Below, in pieces: positions 9,389 through 18,126 of a stretch of 64,000 nucleotides of DNA (positions are counted from its first letter, which is position 1; each line of letters opens with the position of its first letter). Position numbers and translations under genes: made by a program. The notes beneath the pieces were generated by a model. That model was not told the DNA's origin. It saw nothing but the letters and a program-made list of their open reading frames with translations, and did not search any database. This DNA is from Ketogulonicigenium robustum (lineage in GTDB: Bacteria; Pseudomonadota; Alphaproteobacteria; Rhodobacterales; Rhodobacteraceae): the NCBI RefSeq assembly GCF_002117445.1, contig NZ_CP019937.1, forward strand, positions 2,353,501 to 2,417,500, read 5' to 3'.

Positions 9389-9940
9389 ATGGATCACGAG
9401 GATTTGGATCTTGGCCCCGACAGAAGTTTGCTTCTGGTTGATGACGATGACGCGTTTCTGAAGCGTCTGGGTAAAGCCATGGAAAAACGGGGCTTTGCCG
9501 TGCAGTTGGCCGAAGGCGTTGCCGAGGGCAAGGCCGAGGTGGCCCAAAACCCACCCGCCTATGCCGTGGTCGATTTACGGCTGGAAGACGGCAACGGGCT
9601 GGATGTGGTCGAGGCCCTGCGCGAGAGTCGCCCCGATTGCCGCATTGTCGTGCTGACCGGTTATGGGGCCATCGCGACGGCGGTTGCTGCGGTGAAAATT
9701 GGTGCAATTGACTATCTGTCGAAGCCCGCCGATGCGACCGATGTGACGAATGCGCTGTTGGCCCGCCGGTCTGACCACCCCGCGCCGCCCGAAAACCCCA
9801 TGAGCGCCGACCGCGTGCGCTGGGAACACATCCAGCGTGTCTACGAATTGTGCGACCGCAACGTATCCGAAACAGCGCGCCGCCTGAATATGCACCGCCG
9901 CACGTTGCAACGCATCTTGGCCAAGCGCAGCCCCAAATAG
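9389..9940 (+). CDS. regA: Global redox response regulator RegA/PrrA
   Basis: DNA-binding response regulator paired with RegB; in relatives it controls photosynthesis, respiration, carbon and nitrogen fixation genes. It has 183 residues, the usual length. The receiver domain has the acidic cluster VDDDD at 17-21, phospho-acceptor Asp62 in VVDLRLEDG and the SKP motif. A short proline-containing linker (HPAPPENP) leads to a Fis-type helix-turn-helix ending in ETARRLNMHRRTLQRILAKR, the nearly invariant RegA tail. The start at 9389 gives MDHEDLDL; an in-frame upstream ATG at 9344 is unlikely. It is convergent with the HD hydrolase, with a 1-nt gap. Confidence 0.96.
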   Translation: MDHEDLDLGPDRSLLLVDDDDAFLKRLGKAMEKRGFAVQLAEGVAEGKAEVAQNPPAYAVVDLRLEDGNGLDVVEALRESRPDCRIVVLTGYGAIATAVAAVKIGAIDYLSKPADATDVTNALLARRSDHPAPPENPMSADRVRWEHIQRVYELCDRNVSETARRLNMHRRTLQRILAKRSPK

Positions 9941-9941
9941 A

Positions 9942-10535
9942 TTAGCCAGACGTTAGCTGGCGGAAGCGCGCAATAAAATCTGCGCGCACCGCTGGGGCAG
10001 GGCGCAGGGTGATTGCCAGTCCCGCGCGCAGGCCAGCGGGGCAGCGACCGATCAGCTTGTCGGCCTCGGGCGGGGTGAAGCCTGCGATTTCGACGGCCTC
10101 CAGCCATGCCGATATTTTATCGGCAGCCTTGATCTTGCGCTTGATCGCTGCGGGTATCTGCGCGGGCAGCCCAAAACGCGTGTGGATCGCGGCGGTTAGG
10201 CGCGCATCCAGCGTGGCATAGCCCGCCCCGACAGCGGCCTTTACCGGCGATATCATGTCGCCAATCACATATTCAGGGGCGTCATGCAGCAAGGCGGCTA
10301 ATCGCCATTGTGGCAGGTCGGGGTTGTCGCGGGTGAAGATTTGTTCAACCAGCAGCGAATGTTCCGCGACAGAATAGGCGTGATCGCCGCGCGTCTGCCC
10401 ATTCCAGCGCGCTACGAACGACAGGCCGTGGGCAATATCCTCGATCTCGATATCCAGCGGCGATGGGTCCAGCAGGTCCAGCCGCCGCCCCGATAGCATG
10501 CGTTGCCAGGCGCGTTGTGCTTTTGCGGCAGTCAC
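9942..10535 (-). CDS. HD-domain phosphohydrolase (YfbR-like)
   Basis: A 197-residue HD-superfamily protein. Metal-binding residues are visible in [11 protein letters not shown] (residues about 52-62) and [12 protein letters not shown], giving the H...HD...D pattern of YfbR-type 5'-nucleotidases. The substrate is probably a nucleotide, but this is a family inference. It is divergent from ahcY and convergent with regA, so it seems to be transcribed alone. Confidence 0.82.
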   Translation of the reverse strand: MTAAKAQRAWQRMLSGRRLDLLDPSPLDIEIEDIAHGLSFVARWNGQTRGDHAYSVAEHSLLVEQIFTRDNPDLPQWRLAALLHDAPEYVIGDMISPVKAAVGAGYATLDARLTAAIHTRFGLPAQIPAAIKRKIKAADKISAWLEAVEIAGFTPPEADKLIGRCPAGLRAGLAITLRPAPAVRADFIARFRQLTSG

Positions 10536-10607
10536 TTTGGTTGTTCCTTTACATATCCGGTGCTAAACCAGCCCCAACTCACCAGATCAGATCAAGGAGC
10601 CGCCGCA

Positions 10608-12002
10608 ATGGCGCAGGATTACGTCGTCAAAGATATTGCACTGGCAGATTTCGGCCGCAAGGAGCTGGACATCGCCGAGACCGAAATGCCCGGCCTGATG
10701 GCCCTGCGCGACGAATTCGGCGCATCCAAGCCGCTGGCGGGTGCGCGCATCGCGGGCAGCCTGCACATGACGATCCAAACCGCGGTTCTGATCGAAACGC
10801 TGAAGGCGCTGGGCGCGGATGTGCGCTGGGCCAGCTGCAACATCTTCTCGACCCAAGATCACGCGGCCGCCGCCATTGCGGCCACTGGCACGCCGGTATT
10901 CGCGATCAAGGGTGAAAGCCTCGAGGAATACTGGACCTACACCGACAAGATCTTCCAGTTCGCCGAAGGCACCTGCAACATGATCCTGGACGATGGCGGT
11001 GATGCGACGCTGTACATCCTGCTGGGCGCGCGGGTCGAGGCGGGCGAGACCGATCTGATCGAGGTGCCCACCAGCGAGGAAGAAGTCTGCCTGTTCAACC
11101 AGATCAAAAAGCGTCTGGCTGAAACCCCCGGCTGGTTCACCAAACAGCGCGACGCCATCAAGGGCGTGTCGGAAGAAACCACGACGGGCGTGCACCGCCT
11201 GTACGACCTGCACAAAAAGGGCCTGCTGCCGTTCCCCGCGATCAACGTGAACGACAGCGTGACAAAGTCGAAGTTCGACAACAAATACGGCTGCAAGGAA
11301 TCGCTGGTGGACGGCATTCGCCGCGCGACCGACGTGATGATGGCGGGCAAAGTGGCTGTGGTCTGCGGCTATGGCGATGTGGGCAAGGGATCGGCTGCCT
11401 CGCTGGCTGGGGCTGGCGCCCGTGTGATCGTGACCGAAATCGACCCGATCTGTGCCCTGCAGGCGGCGATGGATGGCTTCCAAGTCACCACGCTGGAAGA
11501 CGTGGTCGAAACCGCCGATATCTTCATCACCACGACCGGCAACCGCGACATCATCCGCATCGAACACATGCGCCGCATGAAGGACATGGCGATCGTCGGC
11601 AATATCGGCCACTTCGACAATGAAATTCAGGTCGCCGCGCTGAAGAACCACAAGTGGACGAACATCAAAGAACAGGTTGATATGATCGCCATGCCCTCGG
11701 GCAACCGCATCATCCTGCTGTCCGAGGGGCGCTTGTTGAACCTTGGTAACGCCACCGGCCACCCCAGCTTTGTGATGTCTGCCAGCTTTACCAACCAAGT
11801 TCTGGCGCAGATCGAACTGTGGACCAAGGGCAGCGAATACGCCCCCGGCGTCTACATCTTGCCGAAGCATCTGGATGAGAAAGTCGCCCGTCTGCATTTG
11901 GCCAAGATCGGCGTGAAATTGACCGAGCTGTCGCCCGCGCAAGCCGACTATATCGGCGTCACCGTTGCAGGCCCGTTCAAGCCCGAGCACTACCGCTACT
12001 AA
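10608..12002 (+). CDS. ahcY: Adenosylhomocysteinase
   Basis: NAD-dependent S-adenosylhomocysteine hydrolase, which clears the product of SAM-dependent methylation to adenosine and homocysteine. It has 464 residues. Conserved segments include [25 protein letters not shown], the NAD-binding [12 protein letters not shown] at about 252-262, TTTGNRDII, and the C-terminal KPEHYRY. The start is fixed by AAGGAG 8 nt before ATG 10608. Linkage of ahcY to the reg locus is familiar from Rhodobacter. The 72-nt upstream leader shows no obvious SAH riboswitch. Confidence 0.98.
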   Translation: MAQDYVVKDIALADFGRKELDIAETEMPGLMALRDEFGASKPLAGARIAGSLHMTIQTAVLIETLKALGADVRWASCNIFSTQDHAAAAIAATGTPVFAIKGESLEEYWTYTDKIFQFAEGTCNMILDDGGDATLYILLGARVEAGETDLIEVPTSEEEVCLFNQIKKRLAETPGWFTKQRDAIKGVSEETTTGVHRLYDLHKKGLLPFPAINVNDSVTKSKFDNKYGCKESLVDGIRRATDVMMAGKVAVVCGYGDVGKGSAASLAGAGARVIVTEIDPICALQAAMDGFQVTTLEDVVETADIFITTTGNRDIIRIEHMRRMKDMAIVGNIGHFDNEIQVAALKNHKWTNIKEQVDMIAMPSGNRIILLSEGRLLNLGNATGHPSFVMSASFTNQVLAQIELWTKGSEYAPGVYILPKHLDEKVARLHLAKIGVKLTELSPAQADYIGVTVAGPFKPEHYRY

Positions 12003-12012
12003 CACGAATTCC

Positions 12013-12041
12013 GCCCCGCGCAGCCAGCCTGCGCGGGGCGA
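12013..12041 (+). terminator. Hairpin after ahcY
   Basis: An 11-bp perfect GC-rich stem (CGCCCCGCGCA with TGCGCGGGGCG) with a 7-nt loop begins 11 nt after the ahcY stop codon. No T-tract follows, so this is a strong RNA hairpin and only a possible intrinsic terminator. Confidence 0.55.
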
Positions 12042-12108
12042 TGACCCGCGCGGCCAAGGGCCTTGTAACGCGGATATGATGGCGCTTGTGCATCACACAT
12101 TAGACTTT

Positions 12109-12121
12109 ACAATTTAATTGT
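12109..12121. promoter_or_regulatory. AT-rich palindrome upstream of the TonB receptor
   Basis: ACAATTTAATTGT is a perfect 13-bp odd palindrome, 180-192 nt upstream of the receptor start, in a markedly AT-rich stretch of an otherwise GC-rich region. This is a plausible operator for a metal-responsive repressor, but it does not match the ICE (Irr) consensus I know. The 298-nt gap between ahcY and the receptor holds only this and the ahcY hairpin. Confidence 0.4.
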
Positions 12122-12300
12122 TGATCTTTTTTGTCGGGTCTGGCAACGCGAATTTCAGGTCGCTAGCCAGAGCTTTCGGACATCCCATTTGCGGAAACGA
12201 TAAGCTTCAGCGCGCTATGTCTGGGCGGGCTTTCCGCTTTGCATACCTTCCATTCATATTTGCCTGCCGCGGCGCAGGTTTTTGCATAGGGAAGTTCGCG

Positions 12301-14304
12301 ATGAACAACCGCATTCGTTTGATCAATTCGACCGCCGTGGCGCTGGGCATCGCGCTGATGGCCGCCCCGGCCGTCGCCCAAGACGCAGGCCTTGTCCTTG
12401 GCCGCATCGTGATCGGCTACACCGCGGACGGCACCCCCGTTTACGCAGGCGAAAACACCTCGATCCTGGAAGGTAGCGCCGTGACCGCACAAGGTGGCAC
12501 CGCCCGTATCGACGACGTGCTGCGCCAAGCGCCCGGCGTTCTGACCACCAACAACGAAGCCGGTCAGCCGGGTATCGCCGTTTCCGTACGCGGCCTGTCG
12601 GGCAGCGGCCGTGTCGCCATGGAAGTCGAGGGCGTGCCCCAGAACTACCGCTTCAATCCTGCAAGCGGCGACAGCGAAAGCTATGCCTATGTTGAATCGG
12701 CCTTCGTCTACGGGATCGACGTGACCCGCGGCGCGGCTGTGACGGCGGGCGGTTCGGGTCTGGCAGGTGCGGTGAACTTCCGCCTGCTGCGCGCCGAAGA
12801 CGTGGTCTCGGGCGAGGGCTTCGGGGGTATTGCACGTCTCAGCTACGGCACCGAAGATTCCGACTTCCAGCGCACCGTTGCCGCTGGCTACATCAACGGC
12901 CCGTATTCGATGATGGCCGGTGTGACCAAGCGCACAGCTGATGAGTCCAAAGACGGCGAAGGCACCACGATCAGCAATTCGGATCGCGACACTTCGGGTT
13001 ATATGGCCCGTGCGGGTTATGATATTGCTGCGAACCAAAGCCTCGACTTCTTGGTTACACACACGGAAGCTGAATTCGGCGCAAACTCGTACCGTCAGGA
13101 AATGAAATCGGATCTGGCCAAGCTGTCGTATGGCTTCCAGTCGGGCAACATGGTCAACCTGACCGCCGACATCTATTATAGCTTCACCGGCACCGAAAAC
13201 CTTGCGGGTCTGACCGGCACTGGTTCCTTTGTCGGCCGCGAATACAACGTCACGACGACCGGCCTGAACATCCAGAACATCAGCGAGCTGTCGTTCGGCG
13301 CGTTTGACCTGACCTCGACCAACGGCCTGACCTACAACCACGACGAAGTCGGCGGCAACAACGGTGGCCTGACCCCGGTTGACGGCACGGGCGCGCGCCT
13401 GTCGCTGTTCACCGAAAACGTCTTCACCAACGGGCCGTGGGAATTCACCGGCGCGCTGCGCCTTTCGCAATACAAACTTGACGGCACCTATGTCGGCGGT
13501 GCCAATTCGCCCGTCGCCACCGGCGATGTCGCCTTGGACGACTTCGTTGCCGATCCCAAGCTGACACTGGCGTATCGCAGCAACGACTGGCTGCAAAGCT
13601 ACGTCTCGCTCTATCAGACTTCGCGCGCGCCGACCGTGCAAGAAACCCTAATGGACACCGTGCGTGACTACAGCATGTACGGTCTGGGCGTGTACTACTG
13701 GATCGCCAACCCCGATCTGAAGACCGAACGTTCGACCGGGGGCGAGCTGGGCTTTAACATCGACAAGTCTGACGTATTCACCGCTGGCGACAGCCTGACC
13801 GCACGTATCGACTACTTCGTGATGGATATCGAAGATTACATCGCCATCACCACCGATCCGGCCGGCCACATCTACAGCTACGAAAACATCGCGGGCACCA
13901 CGCGCAGCGAAGGTCTGGAAATCGAGGCGACCTACGAGAACGAATTCGTCTCGGCCGTCCTGTCGTACACGAATTCCAAATCGGAAATTGCAGACGGTTC
14001 GAACTATGACCTGCAACCCAGCAGCACCTATTCGGCGACGGTCGCCGGTCACTTCCTGGACGGTAACTTGACGGCTGGCGCGACCTACAGCTACACGGCT
14101 GGCGGCACGTCGTACACCACCAAGGACACGACGGAATCCTACGGCCTGTGGGACGTCTTCGCCAGCTACATGGTCACCGACAACCTTGCCGTTACGGCCA
14201 AGGTTTCGAATGCCGGCGACGAGGTCTATGTGCCGTGGGGTATTGATAACGGCAGCAACGGTGCAGGTCGCAACGTTTATGTCGGCGCACAAGTGCGCTT
14301 CTAG
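12301..14304 (+). CDS. TonB-dependent outer-membrane receptor, heme-receptor-like
   Basis: A 667-residue receptor. A signal peptide of about 28 residues ends in APAVAQ, and a TonB-box-like segment follows (GRIVIGY). The plug domain runs from about residue 50 to 170 (ARIDDVLRQAPGV, ISVRGLSGSGR-type motifs), then a 22-strand barrel ending in aromatic VGAQVRF. The segments SRAPTVQE and NPDLKTERS resemble the FRAP and NPNL boxes of hemoglobin/heme receptors. The histidine normally found between these boxes is absent, so the substrate is open. No hmu/bhu transport genes are adjacent. The start at 12301 was chosen because it begins a clean signal peptide (MNNRIRLINSTAVALG). Confidence 0.88.
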   Translation: MNNRIRLINSTAVALGIALMAAPAVAQDAGLVLGRIVIGYTADGTPVYAGENTSILEGSAVTAQGGTARIDDVLRQAPGVLTTNNEAGQPGIAVSVRGLSGSGRVAMEVEGVPQNYRFNPASGDSESYAYVESAFVYGIDVTRGAAVTAGGSGLAGAVNFRLLRAEDVVSGEGFGGIARLSYGTEDSDFQRTVAAGYINGPYSMMAGVTKRTADESKDGEGTTISNSDRDTSGYMARAGYDIAANQSLDFLVTHTEAEFGANSYRQEMKSDLAKLSYGFQSGNMVNLTADIYYSFTGTENLAGLTGTGSFVGREYNVTTTGLNIQNISELSFGAFDLTSTNGLTYNHDEVGGNNGGLTPVDGTGARLSLFTENVFTNGPWEFTGALRLSQYKLDGTYVGGANSPVATGDVALDDFVADPKLTLAYRSNDWLQSYVSLYQTSRAPTVQETLMDTVRDYSMYGLGVYYWIANPDLKTERSTGGELGFNIDKSDVFTAGDSLTARIDYFVMDIEDYIAITTDPAGHIYSYENIAGTTRSEGLEIEATYENEFVSAVLSYTNSKSEIADGSNYDLQPSSTYSATVAGHFLDGNLTAGATYSYTAGGTSYTTKDTTESYGLWDVFASYMVTDNLAVTAKVSNAGDEVYVPWGIDNGSNGAGRNVYVGAQVRF

Positions 14305-14334
14305 GATCCTCGGTTAGTTGCATTCCCGAGGGCG

Positions 14335-14367
14335 AAGGGCCGGGTGGTATCCACCCGGCCCTTCCTT
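14335..14367 (+). terminator. Intrinsic terminator after the TonB receptor
   Basis: A 13-bp perfect stem (AAGGGCCGGGTGG with CCACCCGGCCCTT) closes on a 3-nt loop and is followed by CCTTTTG. It lies 31 nt after the receptor stop codon. Confidence 0.85.
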
Positions 14368-14434
14368 TTGCATTCATGCTTGCCTTGCTGTCCATCTGGG
14401 GTGAACATGCACCATCTATTTGAAGGAGTAGACC

Positions 14435-14776
14435 ATGGGCAAACGAGACGATCTTATCGCGAAGTATGCAGCAGATCTCAGTGACAAATGCGGTGTTCAG
14501 CCGGATCTGGCGCTGCTGACCAAGGTGACGATCGGGGTGGGGCCGGCGATCTATAACGCCGATTCCGAAACCGTGGCTGCCAGCGACCCGACCGAGCTTG
14601 AAACCGTCAAAAAGAACTTTCTGATGAAAAAGCTGGGTCTGCCCGACAGCCCCGAGCTGGATGCCGCCATCGCGACCGTCATCGAGACCTACGGCAAATC
14701 CGAGCGCAACAAGTATCGTGCCGTTGTTTACTACCTTCTGACCAAGCATTTCGGCAAAGAATCCGTCTACGCTTGA
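14435..14776 (+). CDS. DUF2853 family protein
   Basis: A 113-residue soluble, mostly helical protein with no signal peptide. Conserved-looking segments are KRDDLIAKYA at the N-terminus and NKYRAVVYYLLTKHFGKESVY at the C-terminus, which I recognise as DUF2853. The function is unknown. A strong ribosome site (GAAGGAG) precedes the ATG by 7 nt. It stands alone between two hairpins and is probably monocistronic. Confidence 0.85.
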   Translation: MGKRDDLIAKYAADLSDKCGVQPDLALLTKVTIGVGPAIYNADSETVAASDPTELETVKKNFLMKKLGLPDSPELDAAIATVIETYGKSERNKYRAVVYYLLTKHFGKESVYA

Positions 14777-14889
14777 CGCTGGGGGCTGTCGCCGCGGCCA
14801 CAGGTGTCGCGGCGCGCCCTAATCGGGCTTTTCATTCCGTGCCGGTTCGGGCACAGGGGCGTTAGGTTCCCAATCCAAAAGCCGCTCAA

Positions 14890-15798
14890 ATGTCCCCGCT
14901 TCATGGCATCGCGCTGAAGGTCTTGTCCGTCCTTCTTTTTCTGGTCATGCAATCCATGATCAAATACGTCTCTGACGATATCCCACCGGGGCAAGCGGTA
15001 TTCTTCCGATCCGTCTTCGCGACGCCGGTCATCTTCGCATGGCTGCTGGCGCGGGGCGAGCTGCGGACAGGCCTGCGCACGTCGAACCCACTGGGCCACC
15101 TGATGCGGGGCGTTATCGGCACCAGCAGCATGCTCTTTGGGTTTGCTGCCGTCGCCTACCTGACCCTGCCCGAGGCAACGGCCATCGGCTACACATCCCC
15201 GCTGCTGGTCGTAATCTTTGCCGCCGTCCTGCTGCACGAGAAGGTGCGTGCCTTTCGCATGACCAGCGTAGCGTTGGGGCTGGTCGGGGTGTTGATCGTG
15301 CTGTGGCCCAATCTGGTGGGCGGGCAGGGCACCAGCAGTGCGCTGGGTGTGGTGATGGCGTTGGCAGCGGCGTTTTTTGCCGCACTGGTGCAAATCATCG
15401 TTCGCAGGTTGGTCGATTCCGAAAGTACGGCCTCGATCGTTTTCTGGTTTTCGGTATCGGCTTCGCTGATGTCGCTGCTGACAATCCCGTTTGGCTGGGT
15501 GGTGCCGACACCGCTGCAGGCCGTGCTGCTGATCTCGGCAGGGTTACTGGGCGGGCTGGCGCAGATATTTATGACATCGGCCTACCGCTATGCCGACGCA
15601 TCGCTGGTCGCGCCATTCGACTATATGTCGATGTTGTTTGCGTTGGTGATTGGCTATGTGGTGTTTGGCGATGTGCCGACGGTGAACATGTTGGTCGGCG
15701 GGGCCATCATCATTGCGGCGGGCATCGTGATTATCCTGCGTGAGCAATACCTGGGCAAGCAGCGCGCGCGCCAGCGCAAGGTAACTCCACCTGCGTGA
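14890..15798 (+). CDS. DMT-family (EamA) membrane transporter
   Basis: A 302-residue integral membrane protein with ten predicted helices arranged as two EamA repeats, each of about 140 residues. The first half carries RSVFATPVIF and the EATAIGYTSPLLVVIFAAVLLHE region typical of the fold; the second carries SAYRYADASLVAPFDYMSMLFA. The substrate cannot be told from sequence; relatives export amino acids, metabolites or take up SAM. There is no clear ribosome site before ATG 14890. It is convergent with ilvE across a shared terminator. Confidence 0.88.
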   Translation: MSPLHGIALKVLSVLLFLVMQSMIKYVSDDIPPGQAVFFRSVFATPVIFAWLLARGELRTGLRTSNPLGHLMRGVIGTSSMLFGFAAVAYLTLPEATAIGYTSPLLVVIFAAVLLHEKVRAFRMTSVALGLVGVLIVLWPNLVGGQGTSSALGVVMALAAAFFAALVQIIVRRLVDSESTASIVFWFSVSASLMSLLTIPFGWVVPTPLQAVLLISAGLLGGLAQIFMTSAYRYADASLVAPFDYMSMLFALVIGYVVFGDVPTVNMLVGGAIIIAAGIVIILREQYLGKQRARQRKVTPPA

Positions 15799-15827
15799 AA
15801 AAGGGCGGCCCGACAGGCCGCCCTTTT
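15799..15827. terminator. Bidirectional terminator between the DMT transporter and ilvE
   Basis: A 12-bp stem, AAAAGGGCGGCC with GGCCGCCCTTTT, and a CGACA loop. A-runs and T-runs on both sides make it usable for both convergent genes. Confidence 0.9.
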
Positions 15828-15844
15828 CAATTCTGCCCAGCGGC

Positions 15845-16717
15845 TTAGCTGCGGACGTACTTTTCGTAGGTCTCGGCGATGTCCAGCGTCAGGGCACCGA
15901 TTTCGTAGTTATAAGTGTCGGCGATCGAGGACACCGGCGTCACTTCAGCGGCAGTGCCGGTCAGCCAGCACTGCTCGAACGTTTCCAGCTCTGATGGCTC
16001 GATGTGGCGTTCGTGGACGGTGATGCCCTTCTCGCGCAGCAGTTGGATGACGGTCTGACGGGTGATGCCGTTCAGGAATGCATCGGCCAGCGGGGTGTGT
16101 ACTTCGCCGTCTTTCACGAAGAAGATGTTCGCACCGGTCGCCTCGGCCACATAGCCGCGGTAATCCATGAACAGCGCATCGGAATAACCCTGCGCATGCG
16201 CGGCGTGCTTGGACATGGTACAGATCATGTAAAGGCCGGCAGCCTTGGCGGCCACGGGGATGGTTTCGGGCGAGGGGCGCTTCCACTTCGAGATGCCGAT
16301 ACGGGCCCCCTTGGTTTTCGCGTCGCCGTAATAGGCACCCCATTCCCAGCCAGCAATCGCCAGACGCACGGGGTTACCTTCGGAGGAGACACCCATTTCG
16401 GGGCCAGCGCCGCGGAACGCGATGGCGCGGACGTAGGCGTCGGTCCAGCCGTTGGCTTTCAGCATCTCGTATTTGGCGGCTTCGATTTCTTCGACCGAAT
16501 AGGGGATTTCCATATCCAACAAGTTTGCCGACGCGCGCAGGCGCTTCGAGTGCTCGACACCCTTGAAGATTTTGCCATTGTAGCACCGCTCTCCCTCGAA
16601 CACCGAGGAGGCGTAGTGCAACGCGTGGGTCAGAATGTGGACGTTGGCGTCGCGCCATTCGACCAGCTTGCCATCCATCCAGATTTTGCCGTCACGATCA
16701 TCATAGTTCCCGGCCAT
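15845..16717 (-). CDS. ilvE: Branched-chain amino acid aminotransferase
   Basis: Fold type IV PLP aminotransferase catalysing the last step of Val, Leu and Ile synthesis and the first step of their breakdown. It has 290 residues. The segments HALHYASSVFEGERCY near the N-terminus, VAAKAAGLY with the likely PLP lysine, and GYVAEATGANIFFVKDG mark the family. The start at 16717 (MAGNYDDRDG) has GGAGG 8 nt upstream; an in-frame start at 16867 is unlikely. It is divergent from petP, with a 148-nt gap. Confidence 0.95.
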   Translation of the reverse strand: MAGNYDDRDGKIWMDGKLVEWRDANVHILTHALHYASSVFEGERCYNGKIFKGVEHSKRLRASANLLDMEIPYSVEEIEAAKYEMLKANGWTDAYVRAIAFRGAGPEMGVSSEGNPVRLAIAGWEWGAYYGDAKTKGARIGISKWKRPSPETIPVAAKAAGLYMICTMSKHAAHAQGYSDALFMDYRGYVAEATGANIFFVKDGEVHTPLADAFLNGITRQTVIQLLREKGITVHERHIEPSELETFEQCWLTGTAAEVTPVSSIADTYNYEIGALTLDIAETYEKYVRS

Positions 16718-16865
16718 CGCCGTATCCTCCAAATTCCACTTGTTTCGCGTAAACAGGTAATTATGGATATAATGTTGCGCGAAATTGTGGCTTTCGTAAT
16801 GCTTCGAACTTGGAATGTCAACGACGCTGACATATTGTGCGTCAAAAGAATGAGAGGATGACGTC

Positions 16866-17369
16866 ATGTCCGATAGCGCCGGATTTCAGGGGGGGCAGGC
16901 CCTGCTGTTCCTGACGGATGAACAGCTGCGCAAGGGAATCGTGGCGATGTATTTCGCCTATCGCGGCTTCACCAGCGAGCCTGACCGGATCCTGGTCGAC
17001 TATGGTTATGGCCGCGCGCATCACCGTGTGCTGCACTTTGTTAACCGCCGCCCGGGTATGACGGTGAACGGGCTGCTGACCATTTTGGGCATTACCAAGC
17101 AAAGCCTGAACCGCGTTTTGCGTGTATTGATCGAAGACCAAATGATCGATTCCCGTGTCGGCCCCGAGGATAAGCGCGAGCGGCACCTCTATCTGACCGA
17201 GAACGGCGCAAAGCTGGAACAGGCGCTGGCCGACGTGCAGACTGACCGCATGCGGCGCGCCTATCGCGCCGCTGGCCCCGAAGCAGTGGCTGGTTTTCGC
17301 ACCGTGCTTGAGGCAATGATGGATTTGGACGAGCGGCGCATCTATGAAAGCCTGACGATGAAATCCTGA
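16866..17369 (+). CDS. petP: MarR-family regulator PetP
   Basis: A 167-residue MarR-type winged-helix protein. The recognition region is GMTVNGLLTILGITKQSLNRVLRVLIEDQ (about residues 62-90), followed by the wing segment DKRERHLYLTENG. In Rhodobacter capsulatus PetP and PetR are needed for cytochrome bc1 expression. The pairing with an OmpR-type regulator immediately downstream supports that identity. AGAGGA precedes the ATG. petABC itself is about 37 kb away in this window rather than adjacent. Confidence 0.85.
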   Translation: MSDSAGFQGGQALLFLTDEQLRKGIVAMYFAYRGFTSEPDRILVDYGYGRAHHRVLHFVNRRPGMTVNGLLTILGITKQSLNRVLRVLIEDQMIDSRVGPEDKRERHLYLTENGAKLEQALADVQTDRMRRAYRAAGPEAVAGFRTVLEAMMDLDERRIYESLTMKS

Positions 17370-17418
17370 CCGGCCCCGTAACCGGCGGGCGCTAGTCAAA
17401 GACCAAGGGAGAGCCACC

Positions 17419-18126
17419 ATGGATCAGCCGCATCTGTTGATCGTCGATGACGATGCGCGCATTCGGGCGCTGCTGCAGAAATTCTTGCAGCGCAACGGCT
17501 TTCTGGTGACGGCTGCGCGCGATGCGGCCCATGCGCGGCGTTTGCTGGCGGGGCTGGAATTCGATCTGGTGGTGCTGGATGTGATGATGCCGGGTGAAAA
17601 CGGCATTACGTTCTGCCGCGACATCCGCAGCACCCTCGGGGTGCCGGTGTTGCTGCTGACCGCGCGGGGCGAGACATCGGACCGGATCTCGGGGCTGGAG
17701 GCTGGGGCCGACGACTACCTGTCGAAACCGTTCGAGCCGAAGGAGCTGCTGCTGCGCATCAATGCCGTGCTGCGCCGCACGCCGACCACGGAATTGCGGG
17801 CGAACCAACCCAAGGTGCTACAGATGGGCGCGGCCCGCTATGATGCCGAACGCGGCGAGTTGTGGCTGCACGGCACCTTGCAGCGCCTAACCGCGACCGA
17901 GGCGCAGTTGATGCGCGTGCTGGCCGCGCGCGCGGGCGCCGTGGTCACCCGCACAGAGTTGGTCGAGGAAATGAGCCGTGGCCCCGAGCCGCTGCAGGAA
18001 CGCGCGGTCGATGTGCAAATTACGCGGCTGCGCCGCAAGCTGGAACCTGACAGCCGCCAGCCGCGCTACCTGCAAACGGTGCGGGGGTCGGGCTATATGC
18101 TGGCGGTTGACGGCGTCGGGCCGTGA
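17419..18126 (+). CDS. petR: OmpR-family response regulator PetR
   Basis: A 235-residue response regulator. The receiver domain has DDD at 10-12, phospho-acceptor Asp54 in VVLDVMMPGE, and the SKPFEP motif near 104. A winged-helix effector domain follows (residues about 140-232), ending in RYLQTVRGSGYMLAVDG. The gene follows petP after 49 nt. Its last codon overlaps the GTG start of the next small ORF. No cognate histidine kinase lies nearby. Assignment to PetR rests on the petP neighbour and domain type. Confidence 0.85.
   Translation: MDQPHLLIVDDDARIRALLQKFLQRNGFLVTAARDAAHARRLLAGLEFDLVVLDVMMPGENGITFCRDIRSTLGVPVLLLTARGETSDRISGLEAGADDYLSKPFEPKELLLRINAVLRRTPTTELRANQPKVLQMGAARYDAERGELWLHGTLQRLTATEAQLMRVLAARAGAVVTRTELVEEMSRGPEPLQERAVDVQITRLRRKLEPDSRQPRYLQTVRGSGYMLAVDGVGP

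Noticed and set aside
10536-10607. SAH riboswitch upstream of ahcY
   Set aside because: The 72-nt leader is too short and lacks the conserved stems.
10587-12005. A 472-codon open frame antisense to ahcY
   Set aside because: It mirrors ahcY in a GC-rich genome. Its translation is low-complexity (His, Gln, Asp, Val) with no domain, and ahcY is certain.
12163-13641. A 492-codon open frame antisense to the TonB receptor
   Set aside because: Artefact of the codon bias of the real gene on the other strand. No ribosome site or recognisable family.
16718-16865. CtrA or FnrL boxes in the ilvE-petP gap
   Set aside because: Only isolated half-like matches were found. No TTAA-N7-TTAA or TTGAT-N4-ATCAA pattern is present.
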